Source: Gymnothorax reevesii | Taxonomy: Eukaryota > Chordata > Actinopteri > Anguilliformes > Muraenidae | Assembly (NCBI GenBank): GCA_029721435.1 | Contig: CM056573.1 | Span: 97,917,947-97,981,946 of the forward strand | Direction of reading: 5' to 3' | Length of the DNA: 64,000 bases | Shown: piece after piece, positions 11,611 through 23,600 of the stretch | Numbering within the stretch: position 1 is the stretch's first letter | Layout: every line of letters begins with the position of its first letter | Program-made: the position numbers and the translations under genes | Notes under the pieces: generated by a model | Told to the model about the DNA's origin: nothing | Seen by the model: only the letters and a program-made list of their open reading frames with translations | The model's database searches: none

Positions 11611-12128
11611 GCCCATGGCCTGATGGGAGAGTGATGTGTGGTAAAAAGCTGGGAAGGTCTACCTGACAGACAAGGGGTTGGGTGAGGAAATGTGTGTCTG
11701 TGTGCGCGCGTGAATATCATGTGATCCCAACATTGCTTTAATAGGAGTGTAAATGCCAACTTGAACCTGAAGTAAGAAATGGATGAGTTGTTAAATATAA
11801 TCAATCCGGCATCATATCCCAAAGGTATTGTACATTCAATTGTTTTTTGTAAATTCTAAAAGAAATGTGAAAAGCATGTAGTCCCTCAGCACATAATGCA
11901 CATGCATAACTCAAACATCCCTTTTAAAACATCCACGTGTGAATGAGTCTGAACAATTTGCATTGTGTAGCCCACAGCAGGTGTCTGGATCACCGTGGAA
12001 AATTCTATAGAAATGCCAGAAGAATCATAAACAACCACTTTAGAAATGAAGGCCACCATATGATGCAGATTCCTCATTTTATAGCCAATTTGAATGATAG
12101 AACTTCTCAATCCCATAGCAGTAAAGAT
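11611..12128. other. No recognised feature
   Basis: A short GT-rich stretch lies near 11685-11710. The other open frames here lack motifs. Confidence 0.4.
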
Positions 12129-13236
12129 AATTTTGTTGGGTTTTACGGAATGAACCAATAGCAAAAACCAGTAGAGTACAAAAAGGAGGCTTTATTTCTG
12201 AAGGGGGAAACCCCTCAACAGAGCTGGCAACAGTACAAAGTCCGCAATCCAAAAACAGAGTCCAATGGGCGAAATCCAGAGTCATACACAGGGCACCAAT
12301 CACAAAAATCGTAGTCAGACAAAAGAGGTCACAAAACAAGAATGCGGCAAAAGTACCGGGAATAGGCAAAGCTCGGTGTCTAGGGCAGTCCTGTCAGAAA
12401 GATAAATCACAATGAAACAAGGCGAAAGAAGCGTAGCACAGGTAACACGGAAGAACAATCTGACAAGGAAGTGAATCAAACAGGCATCTAATATACATAT
12501 CCGGGTGAACACATGATCAGGGAACACAGGTGCAATCAATGGAACAATAATAATGGAGTGACACATTAGGAATAAACTAATCACATGAATTTGGCCAAAG
12601 CCAAAACGCAGACAGGGATAACAAGACAAACCTATGGACAGACAAACAGCTCCATTCACAGAGTACTAAAAGAGTATATTTTAGAGAATGGAAAGCACAA
12701 AGCATTTGTGGAGACCCACAGAAAATCGCAGCAGAGATAATAGGGAAAGGCAAGGAGGCGGAGACTAGAATAGGGCGACTGCTGAGAGATCGTTAGTCAA
12801 TTAGTAAGTGCAGCTTTACAATCCCGAGTGCTTGTTTGTAAGTAAGTCAAAATATACAGGGTAAGTGTTGGTTAGTAATTAGCGAAAATAATAAACTGTT
12901 AGTCTGTGTTAGTAAGATAGTAAAAGTAAGGGGAAGGAAGAACACAAGATAATGAAAGAAGATTGAAACCCAGAAACCAATAAATCACCCGAATGAGTGG
13001 CACGCTAGACAAGGGGCCGTGAGCAAAGATACACTCATGACAAGATGAGGGAAAGACGAAGTGGAAGGCATGGAAAATAAACATGGCATGGAAACTATGA
13101 AACATGGCTATGAACTGAAAACATGGCAAGGAGACTAAGAAAATAAAACATGAAAAATAATTAAACATGAAATCTAATAACCAATAACACAATACATGAT
13201 CTGATACATGAGGCACAGAACTTAAACTAGAAGCAT

Positions 13237-13345
13237 CCCAGATAGCAAGCACCTCCGTTCCGGATCTCCCCCGGCTCTAAGCCGGATCAGCTGGAGTTGG
13301 CGCAGAGCCGGGGCAGATCCAGAGCGGAGGTGCTTGCTATCTGGG
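13237..13345. mobile_element. Foldback MITE, copy 1
   Basis: This 109-bp near-palindrome begins CCCAGATAGCAAGCACCTCC and ends with its complement. It is flanked by AT on both sides. A 98-bp relative lies at 48703-48800. It lies inside the solo LTR and has no coding capacity. Confidence 0.85.
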
Positions 13346-13400
13346 ATAGGGCATGGGACATGGGCATGGCAAAGACGGACAAGAGTCATCAGAAGATGAC

Positions 13401-14335
13401 ATATCCCACCGGTTCCACATAATTTGTGATTTGTGGCTGAGTTTTTGAATTCTGCTGTAGAAAAGGGACAAAGTCTAATTTTTGGGCTGTTTTTGGTATA
13501 GAAATGAAAAATTTTGGGCAGCATGGTACTGAAACCCCAAAAGGCACAACTACACCATAAGAGTAAGTTCCATAGCAAATTTGAAGTTTGTAAAAGGTAT
13601 ATTTTTTGAGTTCTGCTCCGGAAATGAAAATGATTACGGATGGACGGACGGATAAATTTTGGGCACCATGATTTCAAAATGCCCAAAAGGCACAATGGGA
13701 TCACTAGAATAACATGCGTACAAAATATGAAGTTTGTAAGTGGCAGAGTTTTTGAATTCTGCTCTAGAAAAGGGACAAAGTCCAATTTTTGGGCTGTTTT
13801 TGGTGTAGAAATCAAAATTTTGGGCAGAATGGAACTGAAACCCCCAAAAGGCACAACTACACCATAAGAGTAAGTTCCATACCAAATTTGAATTTTCTAA
13901 GTGGCATAGTTTTTGAGTTCTGTCCCGGAAACGAGACAAAGTCCAATTTTAGGGCTGTTTTTGGTGAAAATTTCCAAAATTATAGGCAGCATGGAACTGA
14001 AACCCCCGAAAGGCACAACTACACCATAAGGGTAAGTTCCGTAGCAAATGTTAAGTTTGTAAGTGGCATAGTTTTTGAGTTCTGTCCCGGAAACGAGACA
14101 AAGTGCAATTTTAGGGCTGTTTTTGGTGAAAATATCAAAAATTATGGGCAGCATGGAACTGAAACCCCCAAAAGGCACAACTACGCCATAAGAGTAAGTT
14201 CCATAGCAAATGTGAAGTTTGTAAGTGGTATCATTTTTGAGTTCTGCTCTGGAAATGAGAATGATTACGGGTGGACGGACAGACGGACAGACAGGGCGAT
14301 GACTATATCCCACGGTATTCCATACCGGTGGGATA
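13401..14335 (+). mobile_element. Tandem-repeat element with inverted ends (about 159-bp unit)
   Basis: About five to six degenerate copies of a 159-160-bp unit are present; landmark motifs TTTTTGAGTTCTG recur near 13440, 13600, 13750, 13909, 14068 and 14232. The block starts TATCCCACCGGT and ends ACCGGTGGGATA, with a small hairpin at the right end (14304-14335). It lies inside the solo LTR. Because 159 is divisible by three, a 223-residue open frame runs through it with a 53-residue repeat; I regard that as a by-product. Confidence 0.7.
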
Positions 14336-14370
14336 AAAATGCAGGATCACAACAAATTTATCTTGAAACG

Positions 14371-14564
14371 CAGAGGTGGACATTCCAGGGGTCAGAAAGT
14401 AAAAGTCCCACCATGTTTTACTTCCACCCATCAACTCAACCAGCTGATTTTCTTGACTAGTCCAACCTCTGGTCTGAAGGGTTGTTTTATGTAGCACATC
14501 CAGGAGGTTGGAAATAAATACTGGGGAGGACTTTTACTTTCTGAACCTGTATTGTCCACCTCTG
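14371..14564. mobile_element. hAT-type MITE, 194 bp
   Basis: Ends are CAGAGGTGGACA and complementary TGTCCACCTCTG, extending to about 35 bp with mismatches. The flanks are a perfect 8-bp duplication TTGAAACG at 14363-14370 and 14565-14572. There is no coding sequence. Confidence 0.92.
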
Positions 14565-14619
14565 TTGAAACGGCTCAGCCTCATGTTGCAGACGTGTTTG
14601 GAAGGCAAGCAGTGTTGAG

Positions 14620-14823
14620 CAGGGCTATTCAACCTTATCCAGAAAGGGCCAGTGTGAGTGCAGGCTTTCATTCCAATCAAGCACTTACACAACTGATACT
14701 ACTAATCAAGCTCTTTAGCAAAGACTCTCAGGATTGATCAGTAGTATCAGGTGTGTAACTGCTTGGTTGGAATGAAAGCCTGTGCCCACACTAGCCCTTT
14801 CTGGATAAGGTTGAATAGCCCTG
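14620..14823. mobile_element. Palindromic hAT-type MITE, 204 bp
   Basis: The ends CAGGGCTATTCAACCTTATC and complement extend into a long imperfect palindrome (arms about 75 bp). Flanking octamers GTGTTGAG (14612-14619) and GTGTAGAG (14824-14831) differ at one base. Confidence 0.85.
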
Positions 14824-14831
14824 GTGTAGAG

Positions 14832-15589
14832 CATCTTTTTCTTTATTGCATTATTATCAAGATCACAGGAAGGATTGCCTGCCATTCATTATCCCACACA
14901 TGATACAACTTAGGAGCCTGCACTGGAATCTCAAATATGTTTTGTTTGAATGCTTTTGATTAAAGAAATATTGCTTTTGATGTCTTATTTTCTTTTTTAT
15001 TTGTTAGTGTTTAAAACAATCATTCATCGATCATACCCAAATGTGGAGATTAAAAAATCCAGTCCTGCCCAAGTAATTAACTTGGAAATCACGGAAGACT
15101 TTACGGTGTGGATTTATTTCATTCAGCTTTTAATACCAGTGCACTCATTCAGCCATGGAATGATTTTGGTATTGCGCCACCTTCAGCTGCTTCAACTAGA
15201 ATCGTAAAAAAGATTGCAGACATCAGAAGAAAACACATTTTTGGGCCAGCCTCTCAGATGGCTGTAAATCATTGGAAGCAAAATGCCTCAGGTTATTTTT
15301 TTCTGCTGTGGTGAAGAGACAAGAATGACTGCATCAGACTGAGGTCACTCCATGGCTAGGCACAAGAAAGATGTATCAGTGCCATCTGGTTCTCACAGAT
15401 GTGCCTTAAAATATGATATCAATTTGGTTGGTGGTGTTTTGATTTCTCACATTTAAATGAATATTTTGCTCCTCTGGCATGAATATTCTTTGTCTGGGCA
15501 GATTTTCTGTACTTCTGTGTCCCAGACCATCGTTAATCAAGCTTGGTATGGAGGAAAACTCCTCTGCCTATAAATGTAAACATAACATA
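14832..15589. other. No recognised feature
   Basis: Frames at 14950-15314 have no recognisable domain. No terminal repeats were seen. Confidence 0.4.
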
Positions 15590-15985
15590 ACATGAGTGGT
15601 GAGAACAAGCCATTAAGCCCAACTAGGCTCACCGTTTCCCTACCACTAAAGTGAAAGTAACAATTTAGTTACTCAAGGACTGGACAGTATCTAGCACTAT
15701 GTCAAGACAGGACTTGAAAACCAGAATTTCTGCCCCTACAATCTGGCCAGGCAAGCTATTCCACACTGGGATTACTCTGCATGAAAAAATATTTCGAAAA
15801 ATCGCTGCTCAATTTACCCATGGCTTGCTTCTATCTGTGATTCCCAGTTCTGCCAACAGAATTCGGCCAAAGTAATCCTGCAAAGTGAACACTGTTAATC
15901 CATTTAACATATTTAAAGGCCGCAATCAGATCCCTCAAAATTTTGTTTTGCTATGACTGAGGATATTAAGATTTTTCAGCCTTGT
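15590..15985 (+). repeat. Possible CR1-type LINE 3' untranslated fragment
   Basis: The text pattern (AAGCCATTAAGCCCAACTAG, later TTAATCCATTTAACATATTT and AATCAGATCCCTC) resembles the conserved 3' untranslated part of vertebrate CR1-type elements. No coding part is attached. This is recognition by character only. Confidence 0.35.
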
Positions 15986-16760
15986 GCTATGTAACAGATG
16001 GGCCTTAAAAACGGGCCTGGGCCCACTGACTTGCACAACTTTTCTGGGGCTCTGCTTACAATGAGATCAGTCCCTGAGCATTCTGTGTGCACGCAATGTA
16101 TCTTCTCCTCTGTGATCTGCTTGAGATGCTGTCAGTTTGATTTTGCAGGTAGTCATTCTATGGGCTCAGAAATTTCCAACGAGCCTGCAAGTATTATAAT
16201 TGCACAAATGTGGCCTGAGATATAGCCTTGCGTTCCTGGTGCTTCTGTCTGAGAATCCGTGCACCATTATGCACACGTACTCCAACAGTTCAACAGTATA
16301 ATCGCTTAAATGGTTTGTTTTTAGTATTCTTGCAATTAACCGCTGAATATTCAACAATCGTTTTCAAAGTTCCTTATGCCATTATGCAGAAGAACTGGGA
16401 CTGTGCAATTGTGGTTGCTATGGCCAAGTGCCGAAATGGAAGAAACCTGGGTTCAAATTCCAATTACAGTCACAATCTTATAGAGCAATGGAAACATAGT
16501 TTTTTGTATAAATAATTGCTGGGGTGTTTGTTCTTTTTACCATTTTTTATTTTATCTCTGTATTTATAATTTTGTTTATTTGCTTGTTTAATTGAAAATA
16601 AATCTGCTGCAGTGGAGTCAAACTTCATTTCTGTTGAATGTATTTTCTTTTTCTTTCACTCCACCTTGACGGGCAACAGGTACAGTTTATAGGTGCTGGT
16701 AGTTGCCTGTCCCAAGTTACCTCTGCATTTACTTTTGTCAAATGGGAATTTGTGATGCTC
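15986..16760. other. No recognised feature
   Basis: Short open frames without motifs. The sequence turns T-rich toward 16550-16800. Confidence 0.4.
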
Positions 16761-16761
16761 C

Positions 16762-18331
16762 TTGGTTTTGGCTCTGTTTTGTTTTGTTTTATTTTATATT
16801 AAACCAGTTTATTTGTGTCCTCTCGGGCTGGATTACTGTAACTTTTTACTGTCAGGCTGCACCAGTTCTATCCTGAATCGCCTTCAATTAGTGCAGAATA
16901 ATGCTGCTAGGGTTCTGACCAGGACGAAGAAATATTACCACATTAGCCCAGTACTCAAAAATCTTCACCGGCTGCCTGTCAAATTTAGAATTGAATATAA
17001 AATTCTACTGCTTACCTACAAAGCCTTAAATGATTTGGCCCCAGAATATCTTAGAGCACTTCTATTTCCATACTCCCCTCCAAGATTACTTGCTGGATTT
17101 TTCAAAATTCCAAATATGTCTAGAGTTACATTTGGAGGCAGAGCATTCTCCTACAAAGCCCCAATCTTGTGGAACAATCTCCCAACGAACATTCAGGCCT
17201 CAGACACAGAGTAGGCTAAAAACTTACCTTTTTAGTCAAGCCTATGATTAGATCATGATTAGTTATGTATAAACATTTACTTGGCTCTGATGGGACTGAT
17301 TAAAACCTAGTTTCATAATGGGTTCACAAGATATTGGAAGCCTGAGTTAAGTAAATCCATGCGGAACCGGTGGAACTGAGCATGCATTAACGGTGCCAGC
17401 GGGGCTTGCTACAGCCTTAGTCACCGGGGAGGTCCATCTGGTACAGGTGGTAGTGTTCCATGTGGAACCGGTGGCACTGAGCATGCATTAATGGTGCCAG
17501 TGGGGCTTGCTATAGCCATAGTCATTGGGGAGGTCAATATGGTACTGGTGTAGTGTTAAGCAAATTCATGTGGAACTGGTGGCACTGAGCATGGATCAAC
17601 GGTGCCAGTTGGGCTTGCTACAGCCTTAGTCACCGGGGAGGTCCATGTGGTACTATTGTTTAGAAAATCAAAAGTGATCTAACAGCCTGGAGTAAGTGTT
17701 GGGCCTCTGTGCTGCAGGAAGTGGATGGAGGGGCGTTGTTTCCTGACCAGTCTGCTTATAACTTCTCACTTGGCACATGGCAGAGGACGGTACTTTTATT
17801 ATCATGCAGCAGTTATCCAGTGCCTCACACCCCTTTCTTCTGTGTCTCTTTCCGAGGATCTTTCCCTCCACTTCCCTGAGTCCTGGACCGTATGGGCCCT
17901 GTCCCTCACCATGAGCGCTGGCTGCTGCTGTCCTGCTGTCCTGATCCGATCCGGTCCGGCCCTGGTCCAGTCCTGCACCATCCTCGACTTGCCACTTTCT
18001 GAAGCTACCGTTGCCACTGTTTAGATGGACTTAAATGGAACTCTTCAGTCGTTTCATCCTATTTCACTTTTTTGTTCTTAATTAGCTAGCCCGCGGAGGA
18101 TGGGCTCCCCCACTATAGCCGGGTTCCTCCTGAGATTTCTTCCCACTGGGGAGTTTTTTCTCACCACTGTTTGAGGATTTTTCTCCCTACTGGGAGTTTT
18201 TTTGCCTCATTTGCTGTAGTGGGGAATAGGCTGGGCACTGCCTTTTCATTTCTTTAAACTCTCACTGTAAAGTGTCTTTGTGACATTCTCTGTGAAAAGT
18301 GCTATACAAAATAAATTGAATTGAATTGAAC
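16762..18331 (+). mobile_element. 5'-truncated LINE with complete 3' tail
   Basis: The frame 16762-17214 encodes the C-terminal domain of a fish non-LTR reverse transcriptase: LDYCNFLLSG, LQLVQNNAARVLTRTKK, HRLPVKFRIEYKILLLTYKALN and AFSYKAPILWNNLP. A one-base shift near 17210 moves the end (SRLKTYLFSQAYD) to the next frame. The long 3' untranslated part includes three tandem units (17363-17660), a TAAAGTGTCTTTGTGACATTC block and a tail of TTGAA repeats at about 18311-18330, features typical of L2/Rex-like fish LINEs. The catalytic core is absent. Confidence 0.82.
17363..17660. repeat. Three tandem units of about 100-108 bp
   Basis: Units start GGAACCGGTGG, GGAACCGGTGG and GGAACTGGTGG at about 17363, 17464 and 17572. 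Each contains ACTGAGCATG and GGGGAGGTC. They lie within the 3' part of the LINE. Confidence 0.8.
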
Positions 18332-18367
18332 CAGTCTTGGCATTTGAGTCTCTCAGTCTTCCTAGGC

Positions 18368-19079
18368 CAGTGGTCTTCAACATCGTTCCTGGGGTCCCAC
18401 TATGTATGCTGGTTTTTGTTCCAACCACAATTGTAATCGCAGGATTTTAACAAGCTGTTAATGTCTTGATTAATTGTTTTTCATGTTTAGCCTTGTTACT
18501 TGCTGTCTTTGGCAAAATGTTACATAGAAACATCCATGCATGCTATGAAGAATAGAAGACCCTTGAAGATAGTGGTTTTATTTTTATACGGCAAGAAATT
18601 TCAAGCATTATAACATTTCAAACAGATCAAATCGGACACTGAGGAACCCCAAATTAGGCTGCTGGAATTAACTGTTTCAAGTTTAAAAAAAAAAACTTCA
18701 GGTGTATGTAATTAGACCGATAACACAAAACTGGTTTGACTACTTACCTTTTGCATGTGAAATAAATTTGTCATTATGTGCCAAGTAGTTTTTGCCAATT
18801 AGAAGCCGACTACATCCTTAATTTGACTGATTACATTGTTTTCTCTCATTTTATGCCGTTATTTCCAATGCATCACAATGTGGGTATGGCGCTTTTTCTT
18901 TCTTGATGGCAAACAGCTATTTCTGTTATCTTGTGAGTTAAGAGGGTATTTAACTGCTCTAAACATTAAATACACTTAAGTCAAATAAACAGCTTGTTAA
19001 AATCTTGCGATTGCAACTGTGGTTGGAACAAAAGCTAGCATGCACAGTGGGTCCCCAGGAACAACGCTGAAGACCACTG
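18368..19079. mobile_element. Non-autonomous hAT-like element, 712 bp
   Basis: Inverted ends of more than 25 bp start CAGTGGTCTTCAACATCGTT. A second inner pair (GTTCCAACCACAATTG with its complement) lengthens the arms. Possible flanking octamers TCCTAGGC and CTCTAGGG share only the core CTAGG, so the duplication is weak. There is no coding sequence. Confidence 0.7.
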
Positions 19080-19189
19080 CTCTAGGGCCATGGACCTAGT
19101 GCCCGCCAGATTGCTCTTGGCATCCAGCGGGAAGAAAACCATGACAGAATTCAGAGGCCTATTCTGAGACTCAGCCTGGCTGGCGCACT

Positions 19190-19735
19190 GCAGCGGTCCA
19201 GCCTGTGGAACCAGTGGGGAGCAGCAGACCATAGAAACTGGTCCATGGGTCCGGCGGAGAGCTGCAGTCCGGTCCGTGGGGCGGGCAGAGAGCTGGTGTC
19301 CAATCCATGAGGCCGGAAGAGGGGTCCAGTCCAGTCCATGGGGCCGGTGGGGGTGTTCAGTCCAGACCATGGGGCCAGCGGAGGAGTCCAGTCCCGTCTA
19401 GTCCATACAGCCGATGGGCTTGTCCAGTCCAGTCCATGGGACTAGCGGAAATCTGCGGTCTGGTCAATGGGGCTAGCGGAGGTGTCCAGTCCGGTCCATT
19501 GGACTGGCTGAGAACTGCGGTCCGGTCCATGGGGCTGGCGGAGGTGTCCAGTCTGGTCCATGGGACTGGCTGAGAACTGCAGTCCGATCCATGGGGCTGG
19601 CAGAGGTGTTCAGTCCTGTCCATGGGGCCGGTAGGGAGCAGCGGTCCAGTCCAGGGAGCTAGCGGAGAGCACCGGTCCGGTCCAGGGGCCCGGCGGAGAG
19701 CTGCGATCCGGTCCAGGGCGGTCCGTGCATGTTCA
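19190..19735. repeat. Minisatellite, about 31-bp unit
   Basis: GGTCCAGTCCGGTCCATGG-like units recur at about 30-34-bp spacing, some 15-17 copies with alternating TGGCGGAGGTG and TGGCTGAGAACTG variants. The open frames across it on both strands are repeat by-products. Confidence 0.85.
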
Positions 19736-19739
19736 ATGG

Positions 19740-20027
19740 CACGCCTGGAGTCGTGCCTTGGTATGTTTTCACACCTGTTTGTTTGTCTGTCTGTTTGTGA
19801 ACAATATAACTCAAAAAGTCATGCACGGATTAGTCTGAAATTTTGTTGCTGCATTGCTGTTAGATCAAGGAAGGACCCTATCAGTGAAACAATATGGCCA
19901 CCACGGCAGCCATCTTGAAATCGTATGACGCGCGATAACTCAACTTTGCTCCCACTCATGAAGATTTGGACTGTGCTGCCTTGGCGGAGGTTTGCTCTCT
20001 AGGAGTGCCTCTAGTTTTTCATTGTTG
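19740..20027 (+). repeat. Unclassified dispersed-repeat end
   Basis: It contains a GTTTGTCTGTCTGTTTGT run, ATGGCCACCACGGCAGCCATC, and ends GGTTTGCTCTCTAGGAGTGC. The style is that of a fish transposon 3' end, but no partner terminus was found. The Gmr1-like element inserted immediately after it. Confidence 0.35.
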
Positions 20028-20031
20028 TTTG

Positions 20032-20528
20032 TGTTATGGCCCCAATTTGTTATTACATTTATAACACAACAGCAACAGCAAGGGATGACAAACACAGTTT
20101 TAACAACTAAAACACATTTAATTTTTAACAAAGACAAAGACTAATAACAACTAACAACTAAATGACCAAGATTGATTATAACAAAAACAAAAAGAAATAT
20201 TTACAGTCCCTTTTTGTGGGGCGGCTTGGTGATGTCCTGGGTGAGAAAATGCTCAAACACAGGCTAAGAAATCCACAAAAGAAACGTCACAGGTCTTGAA
20301 CAGAATGGCAGGTCTGGTCATCTTCTTGCAATTTCTCCTACTACTTTACTGTCTCAATTCTTTTCCTTATATACTCTTTTGCAGACCCCACCCACATTTA
20401 GACCTCTTTTTTTTTTATTTTCTGAGACTTGCCCCAGACATGTCCAGGACATGTCTAAACATGACTCCAGTCTGAGCTTAACAAAAAAAGGTAAATACTG
20501 CCATCTAGTGGCCTATATTCACATTACA
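20032..20528 (-). repeat. 3' LTR of the Gmr1-like element
   Basis: On the minus strand it begins TGTAATGTGAATATAGG and ends GGGGCCATAACA. It matches the copy at 25474-25970 over all 497 bp except one T/A change in a T-run near 20415. A purine-rich GGAATGGAGG lies just upstream of it on the minus strand (20529-20538), a weak polypurine tract. Confidence 0.95.
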
Positions 20529-20655
20529 CCTCCATTCCAAAAGGGAAAAATCTTGACTCATAAAGGCAAAATTTTTCTTTTCAATACAAAATGGTTAAGT
20601 GAACACTTGTCTATATATACATATCATACAATATTCAAACACATGATATACACAT

Positions 20656-23600
20656 TCAAACACGGGATAAGCAATCAGCAATTACATTGTCTGTACCCTT
20701 CACATGCTTAATTTCCAAGTCAAACTCCTGTAAAATCAAACTCCAATTCAACAATCCCCGATTCTTGTTTTTCATCTTACTCAAAAACATTAACGGATTG
20801 TGGTCAGTGTACACAATCATTGGCTTTTGTCCTGTACAAACATAAACCTCAAAGTGTTGTAAAGAAAGGACCAGAGCCAACAGTTCCTTCTCTATTGTGG
20901 AATAGTTCCTTTGGTGGCGATTGAACTTCCTGGAGAAGTATGCCACGGGATGCTCAATGTCATCAGAGTCACTTCTCTGTAGGAGCACAGATCCACAAGC
21001 TTGGTCGCTAGCATCGACCGCGATGGAGAACGGTTTGTTGAAGTCAGGAGATTTGAGCACGGGGAAGTGACACAGCAGAGACTTCAGGCGATCGAAGGCT
21101 CTCTGGCATGCATCATCCCAGGTGAACTTTACGCCTTTCTTCAGTTGGTTAGTTAGACTGAGAGCAATCTCAGCAAAGTTCTTGCAGAACTTGCGGTAGT
21201 ACCCGATCATTCCAAGGAAGCGGCGCAAAGCTTTTTTGTTGTCAGGAACTGGAAAGTCCATGATGGCTTGGACTTTAGCATTTATGGGTGTCACCTTACC
21301 CTGGCCTATGACGTAGCCAAGATAGGTGACAGTAGCACAACCAAAGTCACTCTTGTTCAGGTTAACAGTCAGGTTAGCCTGGGTCAGGCGCTGGAACAAC
21401 GTCTCTACATCTTTTAGATGTTCTTCCCAGGAGTCACTCCATGTGATCAGGTCATCGATGTATGCACCCGTGTGTGGCAATCCGGCGATTGTAGACTGTA
21501 TCATCCTTTGGAACGTGGCTGGGGCATTTTTCATCCCAAAGGGTAGGACTTCATACTGGTACAATCCAGATGGTGTGGCAAAAGCAGAGATGCTCTTGGC
21601 CCTCTCAGTTAAAGGCACACACCAATAACCCTTCAATAAATCAATCTTGGTCAGAAACTTTGCTTGCCCTACACTATCAATACAATCATCAATCCTAGGT
21701 ATTGGAAACACATCAGTTCAAGTTACAGCATTGACTTTGCGATAATCTGTACAGAATCTAGTACTTCCATCAGGTTTTGGAACTAGCACACAGGGTGAAC
21801 TCCAATCGGAGTTGGAGGGTCTGATAATATCATGTTTTAACATGTACTCAACCTCTTTCTCAGCAATCTTTCTCTTTTCAGGATTCATCCGGTATGGATG
21901 CTGTTTTATTGGTTTGGCATCACCAACATCTACATCATGAGAGGCTATAGTAACTCTCTTTGGAACATCAGGAAACAAATCCTCATATTTCTTGATCAAC
22001 CTTTCAAACTGATCTCTCTGTGAGGGTTCTAAGTGCTGGAGTTTTACATCAAGATTTTGCAACCCTTCAGTGTTTGACAATTTACATGAAAGAACTTCAG
22101 CTTTAATTCTTGGTTCATCATCTTGAAACTCCCCCTCATCTTCACATGTTTCGACCATTGGAGAATCTGAAGTGACAGCTGCAACCCTAGCATTTCTGTC
22201 ATGATAAGGCTTTAGCATGTTAATATGACACAAATGTTTTGGTTTTCTCCTATCTGGAGTCTTCACAATGTAATTGAGATCATTGAGTTTTGTCAGAATT
22301 TCATAAGGACCATGAAATCTAGCCTGCAATGGATTGGACTGCAAGGGAAACAACACAAGGACCTTTTCTCCTGGTTTAAACTCATGGCTTCTAGCCTTAT
22401 GATCATACCAAGTTTTCATTTTTCCCTGACTTGATTTCAAGTTCTCTTTGGCAAGGTCACAAGCTGCACGCAATCTTTCCTTGAACTTGCCAACATAGTC
22501 TAACAGACTGATATGCGGCTCTTTCTCTTGCCATTGTTCACTCAATAATAGCAAAGGTCCTCTCACTTCATGACCAAACACTAGCTCAAATGGACTGAAT
22601 CCAGTAGACTCCTGCACTGCTTCTCTAGCTGCAAACAACAGCAAATGAACCCCTTCATCCCAGTCTTTCTCATGGTCATAACAATAAGTCCTCATCATTG
22701 TCTTGAGAGTGGAATGAAACCACTCAAAGGCACCCTGACTTTCTGGATGATAGGCACTAGAAAGAATCTGTTTTGCACCTAGTTCATACACAACCTGCTG
22801 AAACAATCCTGAAGTGAAATTGCTACCTTGGTCTTACTAAATTTCCCTGGGAAGGCCAAACAACGTGAAGAACTTTATCAAAGCCTTCGAGATTGCAGTA
22901 GCCTTGATGTTACGTAGAGGTATGGCTTCGGGGAATCTGGTAGATGCACACATGATTGTCAACAAGTACTGATTTCCAGATCTAGTCTTGGGTAATGGAC
23001 CAACGCAATCAACAATGACCCTAGAGAATGGCTCCCCAAATGCTGGGATAGGCTGCAATGGAGCTACAGGTGGGTCTAACTGGTGTTTTCCAACTACCTG
23101 ACAAGTGTGACAGGTTTTGCAAAAGTTGGAAACGTCTTTCCGAAGCCCAGGCCAAAAGAAGTGTTTCATGATCTTATCAACAGTCTTGTTAACACCAAGA
23201 TGACCTCCTAAAGGTAAACTATGAGCCATTGTTAAGATCTCATTCCTATAGACCTTCGGAACAACAATTTGCCTGACCACTGCCCAATCTGCATTGGCAG
23301 GGATATCAGGAGGGCGCCACTTCCGCATCAACACACCATCCTTGAGATAATACCCAACTGGAACTGCATCTATTTCTTTTTCAGGAAGGGCTCTCCTCTT
23401 TAGTACACCAATTTCAGGATCATTAGTTTGCTCCTCAATCAACCGCTTTCTGGACAGAGACAAGTCTTCAGACACATCAGAATCACCAGACCCATCCGGC
23501 TGGCTGAATAGAGAACTGATAAAAGTATCTGATAAGTCCTCAAACGGAGAAACCATAGTCGGCCAATCAGAGTCATGAGGCGAACCACCTGAGTCCTGAC

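Larger units (their letters stand above)
12134..14354 (-). mobile_element. Solo LTR interrupted by two later insertions
   Basis: On the minus strand the LTR begins TGTTGTGATCCTGC at 14354 and ends CCCAACA at 12134, flanked by a perfect 5-bp duplication AATTT (12129-12133 and 14355-14359). It contains a polyadenylation-type AATAAA just before a CTCCTTTTTGT block. It is related to the solo LTRs at 32292, 34815 and 38290. Its present 2221 bp include a foldback MITE (13237-13345) and a tandem-repeat element (13401-14335). TG...CA ends with 5-bp duplications fit Ty3/gypsy or an endogenous retrovirus; no internal region survives to decide. Confidence 0.82.

Noticed and set aside
13789..14460. A 223-residue open frame with 53-residue internal repeats
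   Set aside because: It is produced by a 159-bp DNA tandem repeat whose length is a multiple of three; the opposite strand is equally open and there is no recognisable domain.
17363..17660. CRISPR-like direct repeats
   Set aside because: Only three units of about 100 bp without distinct spacers, inside a LINE tail in a vertebrate genome.
19035..19623. Several repetitive open frames on both strands
   Set aside because: All are translations of the 31-bp minisatellite.
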